From: a virus
DNA length: 22,904 nucleotides
Strand: one strand, 5' to 3'
Virus record (IMG/VR): IMGVR_UViG_3300025093_000133
Span: 1 to 22,904 of that record
Shown: positions 1 through 7,546 of the stretch, piece after piece
Position numbering within the stretch: position 1 is the first letter of the stretch
Layout of the letters: each line of letters begins with the position of its first letter
Notes under the pieces: model-generated
Seen by the model: only the letters and a program-made list of their open reading frames with translations
Database searches by the model: none
What the model was told of the DNA's origin: nothing
Made by a program: the position numbers and the translations under genes

Positions 1-1640
1 ACAACTTCAAGTCTCTTAGCAGGACTCGTCGTACCGATTCCGACGTTACCGTCGGAGGCAATGCGCATTTTTTCCGACGGAGTTATAGTGCCATTGTTCG
101 TAAAAAAGGTAAGACGACCCGGCATATCGTCAGTGCCAGGGGTGCCATCTACTTCGCCGTCGATGCGTGCGGCTTGAAGTAAATTTGCACCATCAGCACC
201 ATTGAATGAAAGCGAACCGAGTCGGTCACCTTGCTGAACAATAGTGTTAGAACCGTTTGTTGTTCCCCTTGTCTTTGAAAGATAAATGGTAGATGAGTTT
301 GTACTGTTAGAGTTTCTCGTAATACCTAGTGCAATCGAGCCAGCGGTTCCTTCGATTTGAGAAATAGGCGTTAGAGCTGTGCTGCCAAATTTAATGTTAG
401 TGCGTGCGCTGCTCGAGCCAATTAAGAACCTACCATTGCTGTCGATGCGTGATCTTTCATTGCCGCCGTTTGTTTTAAAAATTACATTATCTGGACCCCC
501 GCTTTCACTTCGCAAGAAAACCCCGTCAGAATCTGTCCCAAGAAGACCAACCCTTGCATCACTTCCGTAAAGTTCGATAAAAGTTGTAGGCCCATTCGCG
601 GCAGTGGTGTCATTATCGGTAATCCTAAGTCTTGGGTTATTTGCTGAAATTTCTACTTTTTGCTGAGGATCACTAGTCCCGATTCCGACGTTACCGTCAT
701 GTGTAATGAGCATTTGCTCAACAAGGTTAACATTTGTAGCGGTAGATTCGTGCGTTAAAAATGCAATTCCTACTTGGTCAGGATCAGCAGTTGTTTGTTT
801 TGCTGCGATAACTGAACCTGTTCTATTTGAGTCGCCTATTCGATTAAACCCTAATGAAGCTCCGTACTGCCCATCACCCTGCGTGAATCCACCTTCTAGA
901 AATAACGTATAATCAATTGTATTTGTGTTTAATGTAAAGTCAGAAAATTCTTGCACTACTAATTTAGTTCCAGGATTCGTCGACCCGATACCGACCAGGC
1001 CGTCGGCTGTGATGCGCATGGCTTCTGTTGTGCTAGTTGATCCGCTAGCGGTAGTGTAGAACTTTAGGTTGCTTGGCCTCGAAGTGTCTGTGTGGTTACC
1101 GGCTGAGTCACATCGAATTTGTCCACATACTGTAAAAGCACCGTCGGTGGCGTTGCCTTGGAATTCAATTTGTCCGATTCTGTTTTCATTAGTAACACTA
1201 GTATCATCTCTACCTAATACAATTCTGCTTCCAACAGAAGCTGATGCTTGAATAAGGCTGCCACCTGCTGTTGTAAGGGGACTAGAAGTACCAACGAGCA
1301 CCCTGCCTGCACTATCAACAGTTAAACGATCATTACCACTGGTTGTAATACGGACTTCATTTGCAGCTGCATTATAAAAACCAGTATCTGTATCACCAAT
1401 AAAAGAAATGGAGGGTGCAGCTTCTGTACCGGAAGCAAACAAACCTGTGATACCAGAAATTGTCACACCGCTGGCGTTAATATCTCCAGATACGGTTAAA
1501 TCATTTCCAACAATTACATTGCCACTAAAGGTAGGATTATTAATCAATCCTGATACAGTTACTGTGCCTTTACCTTCACTTGGAAAAGTGCCCGTGGTGT
1601 AAGTAATATAATCAACGCGAAGTTCACCGTACTCGGGCAT
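1..1640 (-). CDS. Tail fibre / receptor-binding protein with GIGT repeats (3' end off the window)
   Basis: An open frame reads leftwards from an ATG at 1640 for 546 codons and leaves the window without a stop, so the C-terminus is missing. The protein is rich in Gly, Ser, Thr and Asn. After a Ser-Gly rich N-terminus (about residues 27-65) it has a DTDTGFYN module near residue 80-90. It then has four spaced copies of a motif like MRI(T/A)xDGxVGIGTxxP, near residues 105-117 (degenerate, LTVDSAGRVLVGTSSP), 208, 310 and 525. GIGT(S/T)xP repeats are typical of phage fibres and often precede a C-terminal intramolecular chaperone (S74-type) domain. That domain would lie outside the window and is only inferred. 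The gene follows another fibre gene on the same strand with a 38-bp gap and shares the TGFYN module with it. A role in host adhesion is likely; the exact receptor is unknown. Confidence 0.8.
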   Translation of the reverse strand, partial: MPEYGELRVDYITYTTGTFPSEGKGTVTVSGLINNPTFSGNVIVGNDLTVSGDINASGVTISGITGLFASGTEAAPSISFIGDTDTGFYNAAANEVRITTSGNDRLTVDSAGRVLVGTSSPLTTAGGSLIQASASVGSRIVLGRDDTSVTNENRIGQIEFQGNATDGAFTVCGQIRCDSAGNHTDTSRPSNLKFYTTASGSTSTTEAMRITADGLVGIGSTNPGTKLVVQEFSDFTLNTNTIDYTLFLEGGFTQGDGQYGASLGFNRIGDSNRTGSVIAAKQTTADPDQVGIAFLTHESTATNVNLVEQMLITHDGNVGIGTSDPQQKVEISANNPRLRITDNDTTAANGPTTFIELYGSDARVGLLGTDSDGVFLRSESGGPDNVIFKTNGGNERSRIDSNGRFLIGSSSARTNIKFGSTALTPISQIEGTAGSIALGITRNSNSTNSSTIYLSKTRGTTNGSNTIVQQGDRLGSLSFNGADGANLLQAARIDGEVDGTPGTDDMPGRLTFFTNNGTITPSEKMRIASDGNVGIGTTSPAKRLEV

Positions 1641-1678
1641 GATTCTAAATTACTTCTAATAGATAAATTTATTCTACT

Positions 1679-4039
1679 TTAAACACCCCATATTGTTAAT
1701 ACGTGCCTTCCTTCGCTATCGCCTGTTCCTGATTCAATAGTCCAGCCACGGCTACCGTTAACTGTTGCAGCAATCATTTCACCTGATGGATTATAAAAAC
1801 CAGTATTTAAATCGCCTGTAAAAGTAATGCCTGGATCAGCTTCTGTTCCCCATGGAAATTGCGCTTGTCCTGATAGAACAATTAAATCATTATGTGACCT
1901 TACAGTTCCACTTACTGTTACATCACCACCAATGTTTGCACCACTTGTTACAAAAGCATCACCACTAACACGGAGGTCAGCATCAATAATAATTTGATTA
2001 TTAACGATAAGTTTTCCAAATTCACCTGTTGTAGTTTGTATTGTTGTTCCAGTAATTGTATTTCCTGACAGGTTTATAAAATTCCCATTCGTAGCGTTTA
2101 TGGAAGAACCTGTAATTGTAGTGCCGGTTAGATTTGTAAAGGTTCCATTTGTACTATTAACAGAAGTACCTGTAACAGTTGTGAATATTCCTGTTACAGC
2201 AGTAACGTTGCCAGTTGCAACAATATTATCATCGACTGTTAAACTACCTGATACCAATAAATCTCCACTGACAATTAATCCGCTAACAATATTTAATTCA
2301 TCAAAGGTTACTGTTCCACTTACGACAAGATCACCGCTAATAATTAAATCGTCATTTATAAATCCACTATTAAATACAATGTAATCAATACCGCTTAAAC
2401 TCGTCTCTCCATCACCAGTGATATCGCCAGAAGTAATAGACAAGTCCCCACTAATGGATGTATCACCGCTAATAATTAAATCTTCATTTATAAATCCACT
2501 ATTAAATACAATGTAATCAATACCGCTTAAACTCGTCTCTCCATCACCAGTGATATCGCCAGAAGTAATAGACAAGTCCCCACTAATGGATGTATCACCG
2601 CTAATTTGAACAGTGCCGTCAACAATAAGATTGCCACTGATATTTGTATTACCGATACCAGTAGTGTTACCAGTGACAATAAGATTGCCATTGATATTTG
2701 AATCACCTGTGACATTTAAGTTACCTCCTATTTCAATGTCGTTTACAATATTTAAATCATTACTAACATTTAAATCTTCGCCAATGTTGCCGTTACCGCT
2801 AACGAATAAACCAGTAAAAGTAGCGAAACCTCCTGAGAAAGTAGGTGCAGTAACGATTGTATTAAACGTTCCGCTTTGACCTGTAATTGTTTCACCTGAA
2901 ACAATTCCGGTTATTTCTAAAGGACCTCCGATATAAGTTCCACTAAGTACATATAAATTTTGCAGTACTGTTAAATCACCACTAATCTGCTGGTCACCTG
3001 AAAATTCAAGTTCAACTGCGTTTAAAGTATGGACATTAATAATTCCTGCGTTAATGGTTGTACCAGTAATCGTATCTCCTGAAATATTTTGAAATTCACC
3101 AGAAACGCCGGAAATAAAGTTTGCATTTAAAGTGTCAGTTGTAATGCCACTTGCAACAGTTAAACTTTGAAAATCACCAGAAGTTACTTGAAGGTTTTCA
3201 CCAGTTATTGTTGTTCCGGATAAATTTTGAAAATTACCACTGATTGCATTTACTGTGTTACCAGTAGCCAGTGTAAATAAAACAATATCTCCTGTGATAG
3301 CAGTTCCTGAGATACTGGTAAAAATTCCAGAGGTTACATTTAATTCAGTAACATTAACTAAATCACCCGTAATTGTTGCACCTGAAATAGTTCCTGATGC
3401 ATTGATATTATTAGCGTTTATATTACCGCTAATTGTTACGCCAGAAACAAAAGCAGTACCGACTTCTAAATAATCAAAGTATCCACTAACGGCATCAATT
3501 CCACGGGTTACAGTTAAATCAACTACTGTACCGCTTTGAATTCCTACGCTGTCTCCTGTGATTGTCGTGCCTGAAATTATATCGAAATAACCACTGGCAA
3601 AATCAATAGTGGTTCCGGTAGCAATTGTAAAGTTACCAGAAGTTGCTTCTAAGAATTGTGTATTTACATTTAAAACATCAAGCTGATTAGCACTAATATT
3701 TCCAGTTACAGTTATAGCGCCACCTACTAATAGGTCTTGGCGTAAGATTACATCTTGTTTAAAATCAGATTCTCCGCTGACTAAAAAATTAGATTCTGCA
3801 GTTAAGTCACCACTGATAACTGCATAACCAGAAACAAGAACATTTCCGACTATGAAAGGATCAGTTTCTCCTACGTTAATATAAAATTGATCTAAGTAAG
3901 TGCGAAGACCACTAAAATTAAGTTTTTTATTCCTAAGAGCAGGGTCAATTTCAAAGACCTGTACAAGCGTAACTAGGTCCTGATCTACAATATCAGTCGC
4001 CTCAATAGAGGGGAATTGAGTAATTCTTCTATTTGCCAC
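1679..4039 (-). CDS. Repetitive Ser-Gly-Thr fibre protein, 786 aa, probable tail fibre
   Basis: The N-terminal 55 residues (ITQFPSIEATDIVDQDLVTL...) look like an attachment domain of the kind that docks fibres to a baseplate or tail. Most of the rest is a low-complexity array built from SG and (I/T)TG steps such as SGTTITG and SGDLxVSG. It is very poor in Cys, Met and aromatic residues, which suggests a long beta-structured shaft. Residues about 482-569 are an almost exact tandem duplication of a 44-residue unit. The C-terminus has a GDLNTGFYNPSGE module, also found near the N-terminus of the next gene (1-1640), followed by a short HVLTIWGV end. No enzymatic domain was seen. A TATAAT sits 27 bp upstream of the start (4066-4071). 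Function as a host-contact fibre is inferred from repeat style and neighbour. Confidence 0.8.
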   Translation of the reverse strand: MANRRITQFPSIEATDIVDQDLVTLVQVFEIDPALRNKKLNFSGLRTYLDQFYINVGETDPFIVGNVLVSGYAVISGDLTAESNFLVSGESDFKQDVILRQDLLVGGAITVTGNISANQLDVLNVNTQFLEATSGNFTIATGTTIDFASGYFDIISGTTITGDSVGIQSGTVVDLTVTRGIDAVSGYFDYLEVGTAFVSGVTISGNINANNINASGTISGATITGDLVNVTELNVTSGIFTSISGTAITGDIVLFTLATGNTVNAISGNFQNLSGTTITGENLQVTSGDFQSLTVASGITTDTLNANFISGVSGEFQNISGDTITGTTINAGIINVHTLNAVELEFSGDQQISGDLTVLQNLYVLSGTYIGGPLEITGIVSGETITGQSGTFNTIVTAPTFSGGFATFTGLFVSGNGNIGEDLNVSNDLNIVNDIEIGGNLNVTGDSNINGNLIVTGNTTGIGNTNISGNLIVDGTVQISGDTSISGDLSITSGDITGDGETSLSGIDYIVFNSGFINEDLIISGDTSISGDLSITSGDITGDGETSLSGIDYIVFNSGFINDDLIISGDLVVSGTVTFDELNIVSGLIVSGDLLVSGSLTVDDNIVATGNVTAVTGIFTTVTGTSVNSTNGTFTNLTGTTITGSSINATNGNFINLSGNTITGTTIQTTTGEFGKLIVNNQIIIDADLRVSGDAFVTSGANIGGDVTVSGTVRSHNDLIVLSGQAQFPWGTEADPGITFTGDLNTGFYNPSGEMIAATVNGSRGWTIESGTGDSEGRHVLTIWGV
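2331..2594 (-). repeat. 132-bp tandem duplication inside the fibre gene
   Basis: Two head-to-tail copies (2331-2462 and 2463-2594) are followed by the first ten bases of a third. Copies differ at one base only (2351 G versus 2483 T, changing Asp to Glu). The unit is 44 codons, so the reading frame is kept and the shaft is lengthened by one module. Near-identity at silent positions indicates a very recent duplication or ongoing gene conversion. Confidence 0.95.
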
Positions 4040-4065
4040 CCTGCTAAAGCTAAGTCCTAGCCTTA

Positions 4066-4071
4066 ATTATA
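4066..4071 (-). promoter_or_regulatory. Candidate -10 element upstream of the fibre gene
   Basis: TATAAT on the minus strand within TTATAATTAAGG, 27 bp before the fibre ATG. This would give a leader of about 20 nt. No good -35 box was found. Similar TTATAATTRA strings lie upstream of the genes starting at 18947 and 7509. Confidence 0.4.
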
Positions 4072-4078
4072 AGACTGC

Positions 4079-4594
4079 TTATTTATCACGAATTTCAATT
4101 CGTGGCAAGATATCGCTAATAAATCCAACGCCTGCTTGCACTCCAATTACACCAGTGATTGCGATTAGAAAAACAACTGCTAGTTCAGCAATTGTTAAAT
4201 TTCTACGTAAATAAACAACATTTGGTTGAGGAGCTGTTTGATTTACTGGCTGCACGGTTTGGGGAGCAGCTACTGGACGCTTTGAAGTCACTTGTTGAAT
4301 AGCATCTTCTAATGCCTTTTTCCTAAGTTCTGAGAAATCAGGGACAGGCATTTGGGGAGCCTGCGGCTGGTTAATTTGTTGAGAAGAAAGTTTTGAGGCA
4401 ATCTCCTGTTGTTGTAAGGCTTGCTGTTGCAAAGCTTGCTGCTGAATATTTTCTAAATATTTTTGTCTTTCTGCTGCGTCAAATTCTGAAGGACTATTGT
4501 AACGCTGACCATTAGGATCAGAGTAATACATTCCTTGTTGAGGAGCTTGGCTAGGAGTAACAAATTGCTCTTGAGGAGCTACTTGATCTTCCAT
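4079..4594 (-). CDS. Gln/Pro-rich protein with one C-terminal membrane segment
   Basis: The start was placed at the ATG at 4594 (MEDQVAPQEQ...), not at 4726 where the frame first allows one. The longer version would overlap the divergent gene at 4642, and its extra 44 residues look like translated non-coding DNA. The 171-aa protein has a Gln/Pro-rich first half with a QQQALQQQALQQQ stretch predicted to be helical or coiled. One hydrophobic segment lies near residues 134-158 (IAELAVVFLIAITGVIG...), followed by a short charged tail ending in DK. There is no signal peptide. It sits directly upstream of the fibre genes on the same strand. It could be a membrane-anchored virion or tail accessory protein, or an inner-membrane protein acting during infection; the sequence does not decide. 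The family is not recognised. Confidence 0.65.
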   Translation of the reverse strand: MEDQVAPQEQFVTPSQAPQQGMYYSDPNGQRYNSPSEFDAAERQKYLENIQQQALQQQALQQQEIASKLSSQQINQPQAPQMPVPDFSELRKKALEDAIQQVTSKRPVAAPQTVQPVNQTAPQPNVVYLRRNLTIAELAVVFLIAITGVIGVQAGVGFISDILPRIEIRDK

Positions 4595-4611
4595 AAAAAT
4601 CACAGTATGTT

Positions 4612-4624
4612 TACAGAAACTGTA
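4612..4624. promoter_or_regulatory. Inverted repeat TACAG-AAA-CTGTA, candidate operator
   Basis: A perfect 5-bp inverted repeat with an AAA centre lies in the 47-bp gap between the divergent starts at 4594 and 4642. It lies 18 bp upstream of an HTH-protein gene, a position suited to autoregulation of a divergent promoter. The short arms make chance possible. Confidence 0.35.
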
Positions 4625-4641
4625 GCATTTAATTTTAAGAA

Positions 4642-5088
4642 ATGTCAGATATTTCCGCATCTCTTGATGCGATCGGCGGTGAATTAAAAGCCATTCGCCA
4701 TATACTTTCCTGCCTTTGGCATTCAAAGTATTTCAATGATGAAACCGATCAGGTTAGCCCTGAGTTCTATGCAGATGAGTACATCTCTACTACTGAGTGT
4801 GCAAAGCGTCTAGGTGTCACTGAACAGACAATTAGGAACTGGATTTTGAATGGTAAAAGCAAAAAGAAAAAAAGAGGTGTTGCCTGGGTCCAAGGTATTC
4901 ATTATATTCTTATTCCCACTGGTACACAGAAGAATTTGATTCGTATCGGCTGGAATAATCTCGTTGCTAAATTCGCAAAAGGAGAAGAGGCAGGATTAAG
5001 AAGCTTTGATGAGGGAGAAAAACTTTATGAAAGAAAGCGTCCGACTTTATTTAATGTACCTGGAGTAAGGCAAGACAATGAAGAATAG
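4642..5088 (+). CDS. Excisionase/MerR-like helix-turn-helix protein, 148 aa
   Basis: Residues about 48-70 (STTECAKRLGVTEQTIRNWI) form a clear helix-turn-helix of the MerR/excisionase type. The wing-like stretch GIHYILIPTG and a basic KSKKKKRG segment follow. The N-terminal 35 residues look helical and may mediate dimerisation. The likely role is DNA-binding regulator or recombination-directionality-like factor. It is the first gene of a rightward cassette, and its 3' end overlaps the next gene by 11 bp. The start is the ATG at 4642, with only a weak upstream AAGA. A small inverted repeat just upstream is a candidate binding site for its own product. The C-terminal 50 residues match nothing I recognise. 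It has the same overall layout (HTH then GxHY) as the protein at 13103-13327. Confidence 0.7.
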   Translation: MSDISASLDAIGGELKAIRHILSCLWHSKYFNDETDQVSPEFYADEYISTTECAKRLGVTEQTIRNWILNGKSKKKKRGVAWVQGIHYILIPTGTQKNLIRIGWNNLVAKFAKGEEAGLRSFDEGEKLYERKRPTLFNVPGVRQDNEE

Positions 5089-5539
5089 ATTTAAAAGTAT
5101 TGATATACAAAATTTAACAATTGAGAATTATAAAGAAATTTTGCCTGAAAGCCTTGCTGATCAGGTTTCTCAATTCATTCCTCCAGAGGGATCATTTGAT
5201 GATGAATCCTTGAAAAGATACATCAAAGTTATTAAAGACTTTGAATCGGAAGATCCAAATAGCAATATGACCTTAGCTAACCGGCTTAGGTTAGCATTTG
5301 CTGATATGACTCCTGATACTATATGCAATCGTTTTCCCAATGCTGATCTGCCTCTTAAACGTAGATTGCGTTGTGTAGCTGAGTACTTGATACGCTCTGG
5401 TGAATTTATAAAGCTAAGAGATCAAAACGGAAAGCTGATTAAAAAAAGAGGTGTCTTAGGAAAAATGGTTGTTATTTACGAGCCACAGCCGAAAATGCTT
5501 GCTATATTACAGAAACAAAAACTTATCTCAAATGAGTAA
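5078..5539 (+). CDS. Unrecognised protein, 153 aa, in the early-like cassette
   Basis: The start ATG lies inside the end of the previous gene (11-bp overlap), and the stop overlaps the next start in ATGAGTAA. This points to translational coupling. The protein is soluble, with an acidic N-terminal half. Its more basic C-terminal half (LKRRLRCVAEYLIRSGEFIKLRD..., about residues 88-145) has the alternation expected of a winged-helix DNA-binding fold. That fold assignment is inference only. No catalytic motif, membrane segment or Cys cluster is visible. Its neighbours are an HTH regulator and a Dam-like protein, so a role in DNA handling or regulation is plausible but unproven. Confidence 0.65.
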   Translation: MKNRFKSIDIQNLTIENYKEILPESLADQVSQFIPPEGSFDDESLKRYIKVIKDFESEDPNSNMTLANRLRLAFADMTPDTICNRFPNADLPLKRRLRCVAEYLIRSGEFIKLRDQNGKLIKKRGVLGKMVVIYEPQPKMLAILQKQKLISNE

Positions 5540-5915
5540 TCGTAGAGAAGAACTGCTAAAAAGGGTATGCGGCAAAGACATTGATGGCAATAGTGCAAAG
5601 TATGCCGACGCTACGACCAAGATTATCCTTGGTGATATGGGAAAATACTTTGTTAAGTTCTGGGAAACAGAAGGGCCTGGAGTTCTTGTTATGCAACCAA
5701 AGAATGAAAGGTCAATGTTTTGGTTGACATTAGAAGAGTTGCATGCTGCTCGGGAAGAATCAGAACGTCAAGGAGAAGAGGAAATGGCATCTGCATTTCA
5801 ATCTATTGTAGAATCTGCAGCCAAGATTGATCCGATGGCTTCTGCTGGTTATCTTCTTAACGATGAAAAAGGCATGCGTTATTTCGTAATTGACTACAAT
5901 AAAACATCTGAGTAA
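5532..5915 (+). CDS. Unrecognised acidic protein, 127 aa
   Basis: The start was set at the ATG at 5532 (MSNRREELL...), which overlaps the previous stop as ATGAGTAA. The upstream in-frame Met at 5469 would make a 71-bp overlap and is less likely. The protein has a helical, charged N-terminus, a central VLVMQPKNERSMFWLTLEEL segment that looks like beta then helix, and an acidic helical region (about residues 65-95). No known motif was seen. Its stop shares one base with the next ATG (TAATG), so it is translated as part of the same coupled series. The function is unknown. Confidence 0.65.
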   Translation: MSNRREELLKRVCGKDIDGNSAKYADATTKIILGDMGKYFVKFWETEGPGVLVMQPKNERSMFWLTLEELHAAREESERQGEEEMASAFQSIVESAAKIDPMASAGYLLNDEKGMRYFVIDYNKTSE

Positions 5916-6508
5916 TGGGTGTTGTTAGAGGTAACCAGCGTTCTGAAGAGTTTGAGCACATCACCAACCGTGATCTGGTTGACTCTGCGCGTATGCTTAT
6001 GGGTTCAATTGATCTCGACCCTGCTAGCTCTAAGTTTGCTAACGAATATGTCGGCGCAACAGAATACTATGATCCTGTCAAAGATGGATTGAATGATCAG
6101 CAATGGTATGGAAATGTTTATTTATTTCCACCAAAGAGGTCTTACTTCTGGGATAAAAAAAATGTGCGTTGGAAAGCAACTCGTGGAATGTCGCCAACTT
6201 TATGTGCAGGCCATGCTGTATGGTGGCGCACATTAAAACGTAAATGGTTGTCAGGTGAAATAGAACAAGCTGTTTATTTTACTAACTATATGGACATGGC
6301 AATGTACTGCCAGGATATTTTTGATCACCCTGTTTGTTTTTTAAAGCAAAGGCCGACTTTAGTTCGCCGTTATTATAGTGACGACAGAGTTGAAAAGAGA
6401 AGCACTGGATCTTCCATGATTATTTACCTGCTTCCAAAGGAGGACATATCAGAAAGTACCCAGCAATTCGTGGATATCTATTCTGAAAAAGGCAGAGTTT
6501 TGGTGTAG
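5915..6508 (+). CDS. Phage Dam-like (N6-adenine methyltransferase family) protein with altered active-site motif
   Basis: The N-terminal half follows the phage DNA N6-adenine methyltransferase family closely. It has LVDSARMLMGSIDLDPASS (about residues 21-38), AN at 42-43, then YYDPVKDGLNDQQWYGNVYLFPPK to residue 74. Enzymes of this family carry NPPY (or D/S-PPY) after the WxGxVxL strand. Here the tetrapeptide is FPPK, so both the catalytic Asn/Asp and the aromatic residue are replaced. The length (197 aa) and the conserved W, DG and YF context argue against a random fragment. The protein may be inactive as a methylase, may bind DNA or AdoMet, or may use altered chemistry. The start overlaps the previous stop by one base (TAATG). 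The next gene is dCTP deaminase. Confidence 0.65.
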   Translation: MGVVRGNQRSEEFEHITNRDLVDSARMLMGSIDLDPASSKFANEYVGATEYYDPVKDGLNDQQWYGNVYLFPPKRSYFWDKKNVRWKATRGMSPTLCAGHAVWWRTLKRKWLSGEIEQAVYFTNYMDMAMYCQDIFDHPVCFLKQRPTLVRRYYSDDRVEKRSTGSSMIIYLLPKEDISESTQQFVDIYSEKGRVLV

Positions 6509-6531
6509 ATTGTTTAAACCGACTTTGAATC

Positions 6532-7116
6532 ATGTCTGTTCTTAGCGATAAAGAGATCCGGGAATACGCAAAAGAAGGGATGATTTCCCCGTTTGTGGAA
6601 AAGCTAATTAGCAAAGACAATGAAGTTCCGATTTTAAGTTATGGATTATCGTCATATGGCTACGATATTCGCTTATCTCCGAATCAGTGTTTACTGTTTG
6701 GTGGCGTTCAGCACGGCATGTGTGATGCTAAAGATTTTGATCCCGCTATTCTAAAGGAGACTGAATTACATGAAGATGAACGCGGCAAGTATTTTATTCT
6801 GCCTCCTTACGGTTACTGTCTTGGCGTGGCTATGGAATATCTATGTCTACCACGTGATGTTACCGTGGTGGCTGTAGGTAAAAGTACTTACGCAAGAGCA
6901 GGTATTATGGCAAATATCACACCAGCGGAAGCTGGTTGGGAAGGCCATTTAACTTTGGAGATTAGTAATTGTACTCCCCTGTTTAATAAAATCTATGCTA
7001 ATGAAGGAATCTGTCAGCTTCTGTTTTACAAGGGTGAACCTTGTGAGGTAAGCTACCAAGAGCGCAAAGGAAAGTATCAAAAACAACCTTATGAAATAGT
7101 ATTTTCTAAGGTTTAA
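6532..7116 (+). CDS. dcd: dCTP deaminase
   Basis: The enzyme converts dCTP to dUTP plus ammonia and so feeds dTMP synthesis for phage DNA replication. At 194 aa it is almost exactly the size of bacterial Dcd. It shows the family motifs SYGYDIRL (about 41-48), GKSTYARAGI (116-125) and GWEGHLTLEISN (135-146). By comparison with E. coli Dcd, Ser118, Arg122 and Glu143 fill the positions of the active-site Ser111, Arg115 and Glu138. Bifunctional dCTP deaminase/dUTPase forms exist, and sequence alone does not exclude this here. There is no clear Shine-Dalgarno; a GTTTAAAC palindrome lies at 6512-6519, in the 23-bp gap before the gene. A DUF3310 gene downstream fits a shared nucleotide-pool role. 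Confidence 0.9.
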   Translation: MSVLSDKEIREYAKEGMISPFVEKLISKDNEVPILSYGLSSYGYDIRLSPNQCLLFGGVQHGMCDAKDFDPAILKETELHEDERGKYFILPPYGYCLGVAMEYLCLPRDVTVVAVGKSTYARAGIMANITPAEAGWEGHLTLEISNCTPLFNKIYANEGICQLLFYKGEPCEVSYQERKGKYQKQPYEIVFSKV

Positions 7117-7134
7117 TATGAAATTGTCTTATTT

Positions 7135-7167
7135 AAAGTTCAATAGTAAAGTTTAATAGTAAAGTTT
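7135..7167. repeat. 13-bp direct repeat at a convergent gene junction
   Basis: About 2.5 copies of AAAGTT(C/T)AATAGT lie between dcd and the end of the convergent gene at 7153. The second copy carries that gene's stop codon. The likely source is replication slippage. No terminator hairpin was found here. Confidence 0.7.
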
Positions 7168-7509
7168 GCTTGTGGAAGCTTGTGGTTTATCCGCATAAAC
7201 TGTACTTCCACCTCTGCCAAATCTATCTCCTTGGATAAAGGCAGGGGTTTGTCCTTCACGATTGGTCCATGGTTGATCGTACTGCCTCTTCTGCCGAAAC
7301 TTTCCGGCACTACGCTTTGCTTTCAAAAACTTTTCAACTTGACGTTGCTTGCCAACGTTGCGAGTGTCCGCAGCATATGCAGTCTCACGCATATCTTCAG
7401 GCAAGCGACGTATATCAACGTCATAAGACCTGCCTGGATTAAGGTCATTTCTTTCGCCACCGGATGAACCGCCGTCAATCCGTTTGTCGTAATTGGGATT
7501 ATAAGCCAT
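7153..7509 (-). CDS. Small basic, probably disordered protein, 118 aa
   Basis: This is a lone minus-strand gene inside the plus-strand cassette. It is convergent with dcd and divergent from the gene at 7547. The protein is rich in Arg, Lys, Gly and Gln, with few hydrophobic residues. The centre (about 52-83) is strongly basic (VGKQRQVEKFLKAKRSAGKFRQKRQ). Nucleic-acid or acidic-protein binding is a reasonable guess, but no family is recognised. The ATG at 7509 follows a minus-strand TATAAT at 7516-7521 so closely that the mRNA would be leaderless or nearly so. The overlapping plus-strand frame (7180-7467) has a less protein-like composition and was left out. Confidence 0.6.
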   Translation of the reverse strand: MAYNPNYDKRIDGGSSGGERNDLNPGRSYDVDIRRLPEDMRETAYAADTRNVGKQRQVEKFLKAKRSAGKFRQKRQYDQPWTNREGQTPAFIQGDRFGRGGSTVYADKPQASTSKLYY

Positions 7510-7513
7510 ATGT

Positions 7514-7525
7514 CAATTATAATTG
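7514..7525. promoter_or_regulatory. Palindromic bidirectional -10 element
   Basis: CAATTATAATTG is a perfect 12-bp palindrome in the 37-bp gap between divergent genes. It contains the consensus TATAAT on both strands (plus 7518-7523, minus 7516-7521). Plus-strand transcription would leave about a 17-nt leader before 7547, and minus-strand transcription almost none before 7509. No consensus -35 was seen on either side. Confidence 0.5.
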
Positions 7526-7546
7526 TAGTTAAACTCCTTTAGAGAT

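Noticed and set aside
1679-4039. Regularly repeating DNA considered as a CRISPR-like or satellite array
   Set aside because: The repeats are codon-periodic, diverge as protein motifs and lie within one continuous reading frame.
4595-4726. N-terminal extension of the Gln/Pro-rich gene to 4726
   Set aside because: It would overlap the divergent HTH gene, and the added residues do not look like protein; the ATG at 4594 is better.
6420-6620. Minus-strand 66-aa frame across the Dam-like/dcd junction
   Set aside because: It is antisense to two well-supported genes and has no recognisable features.
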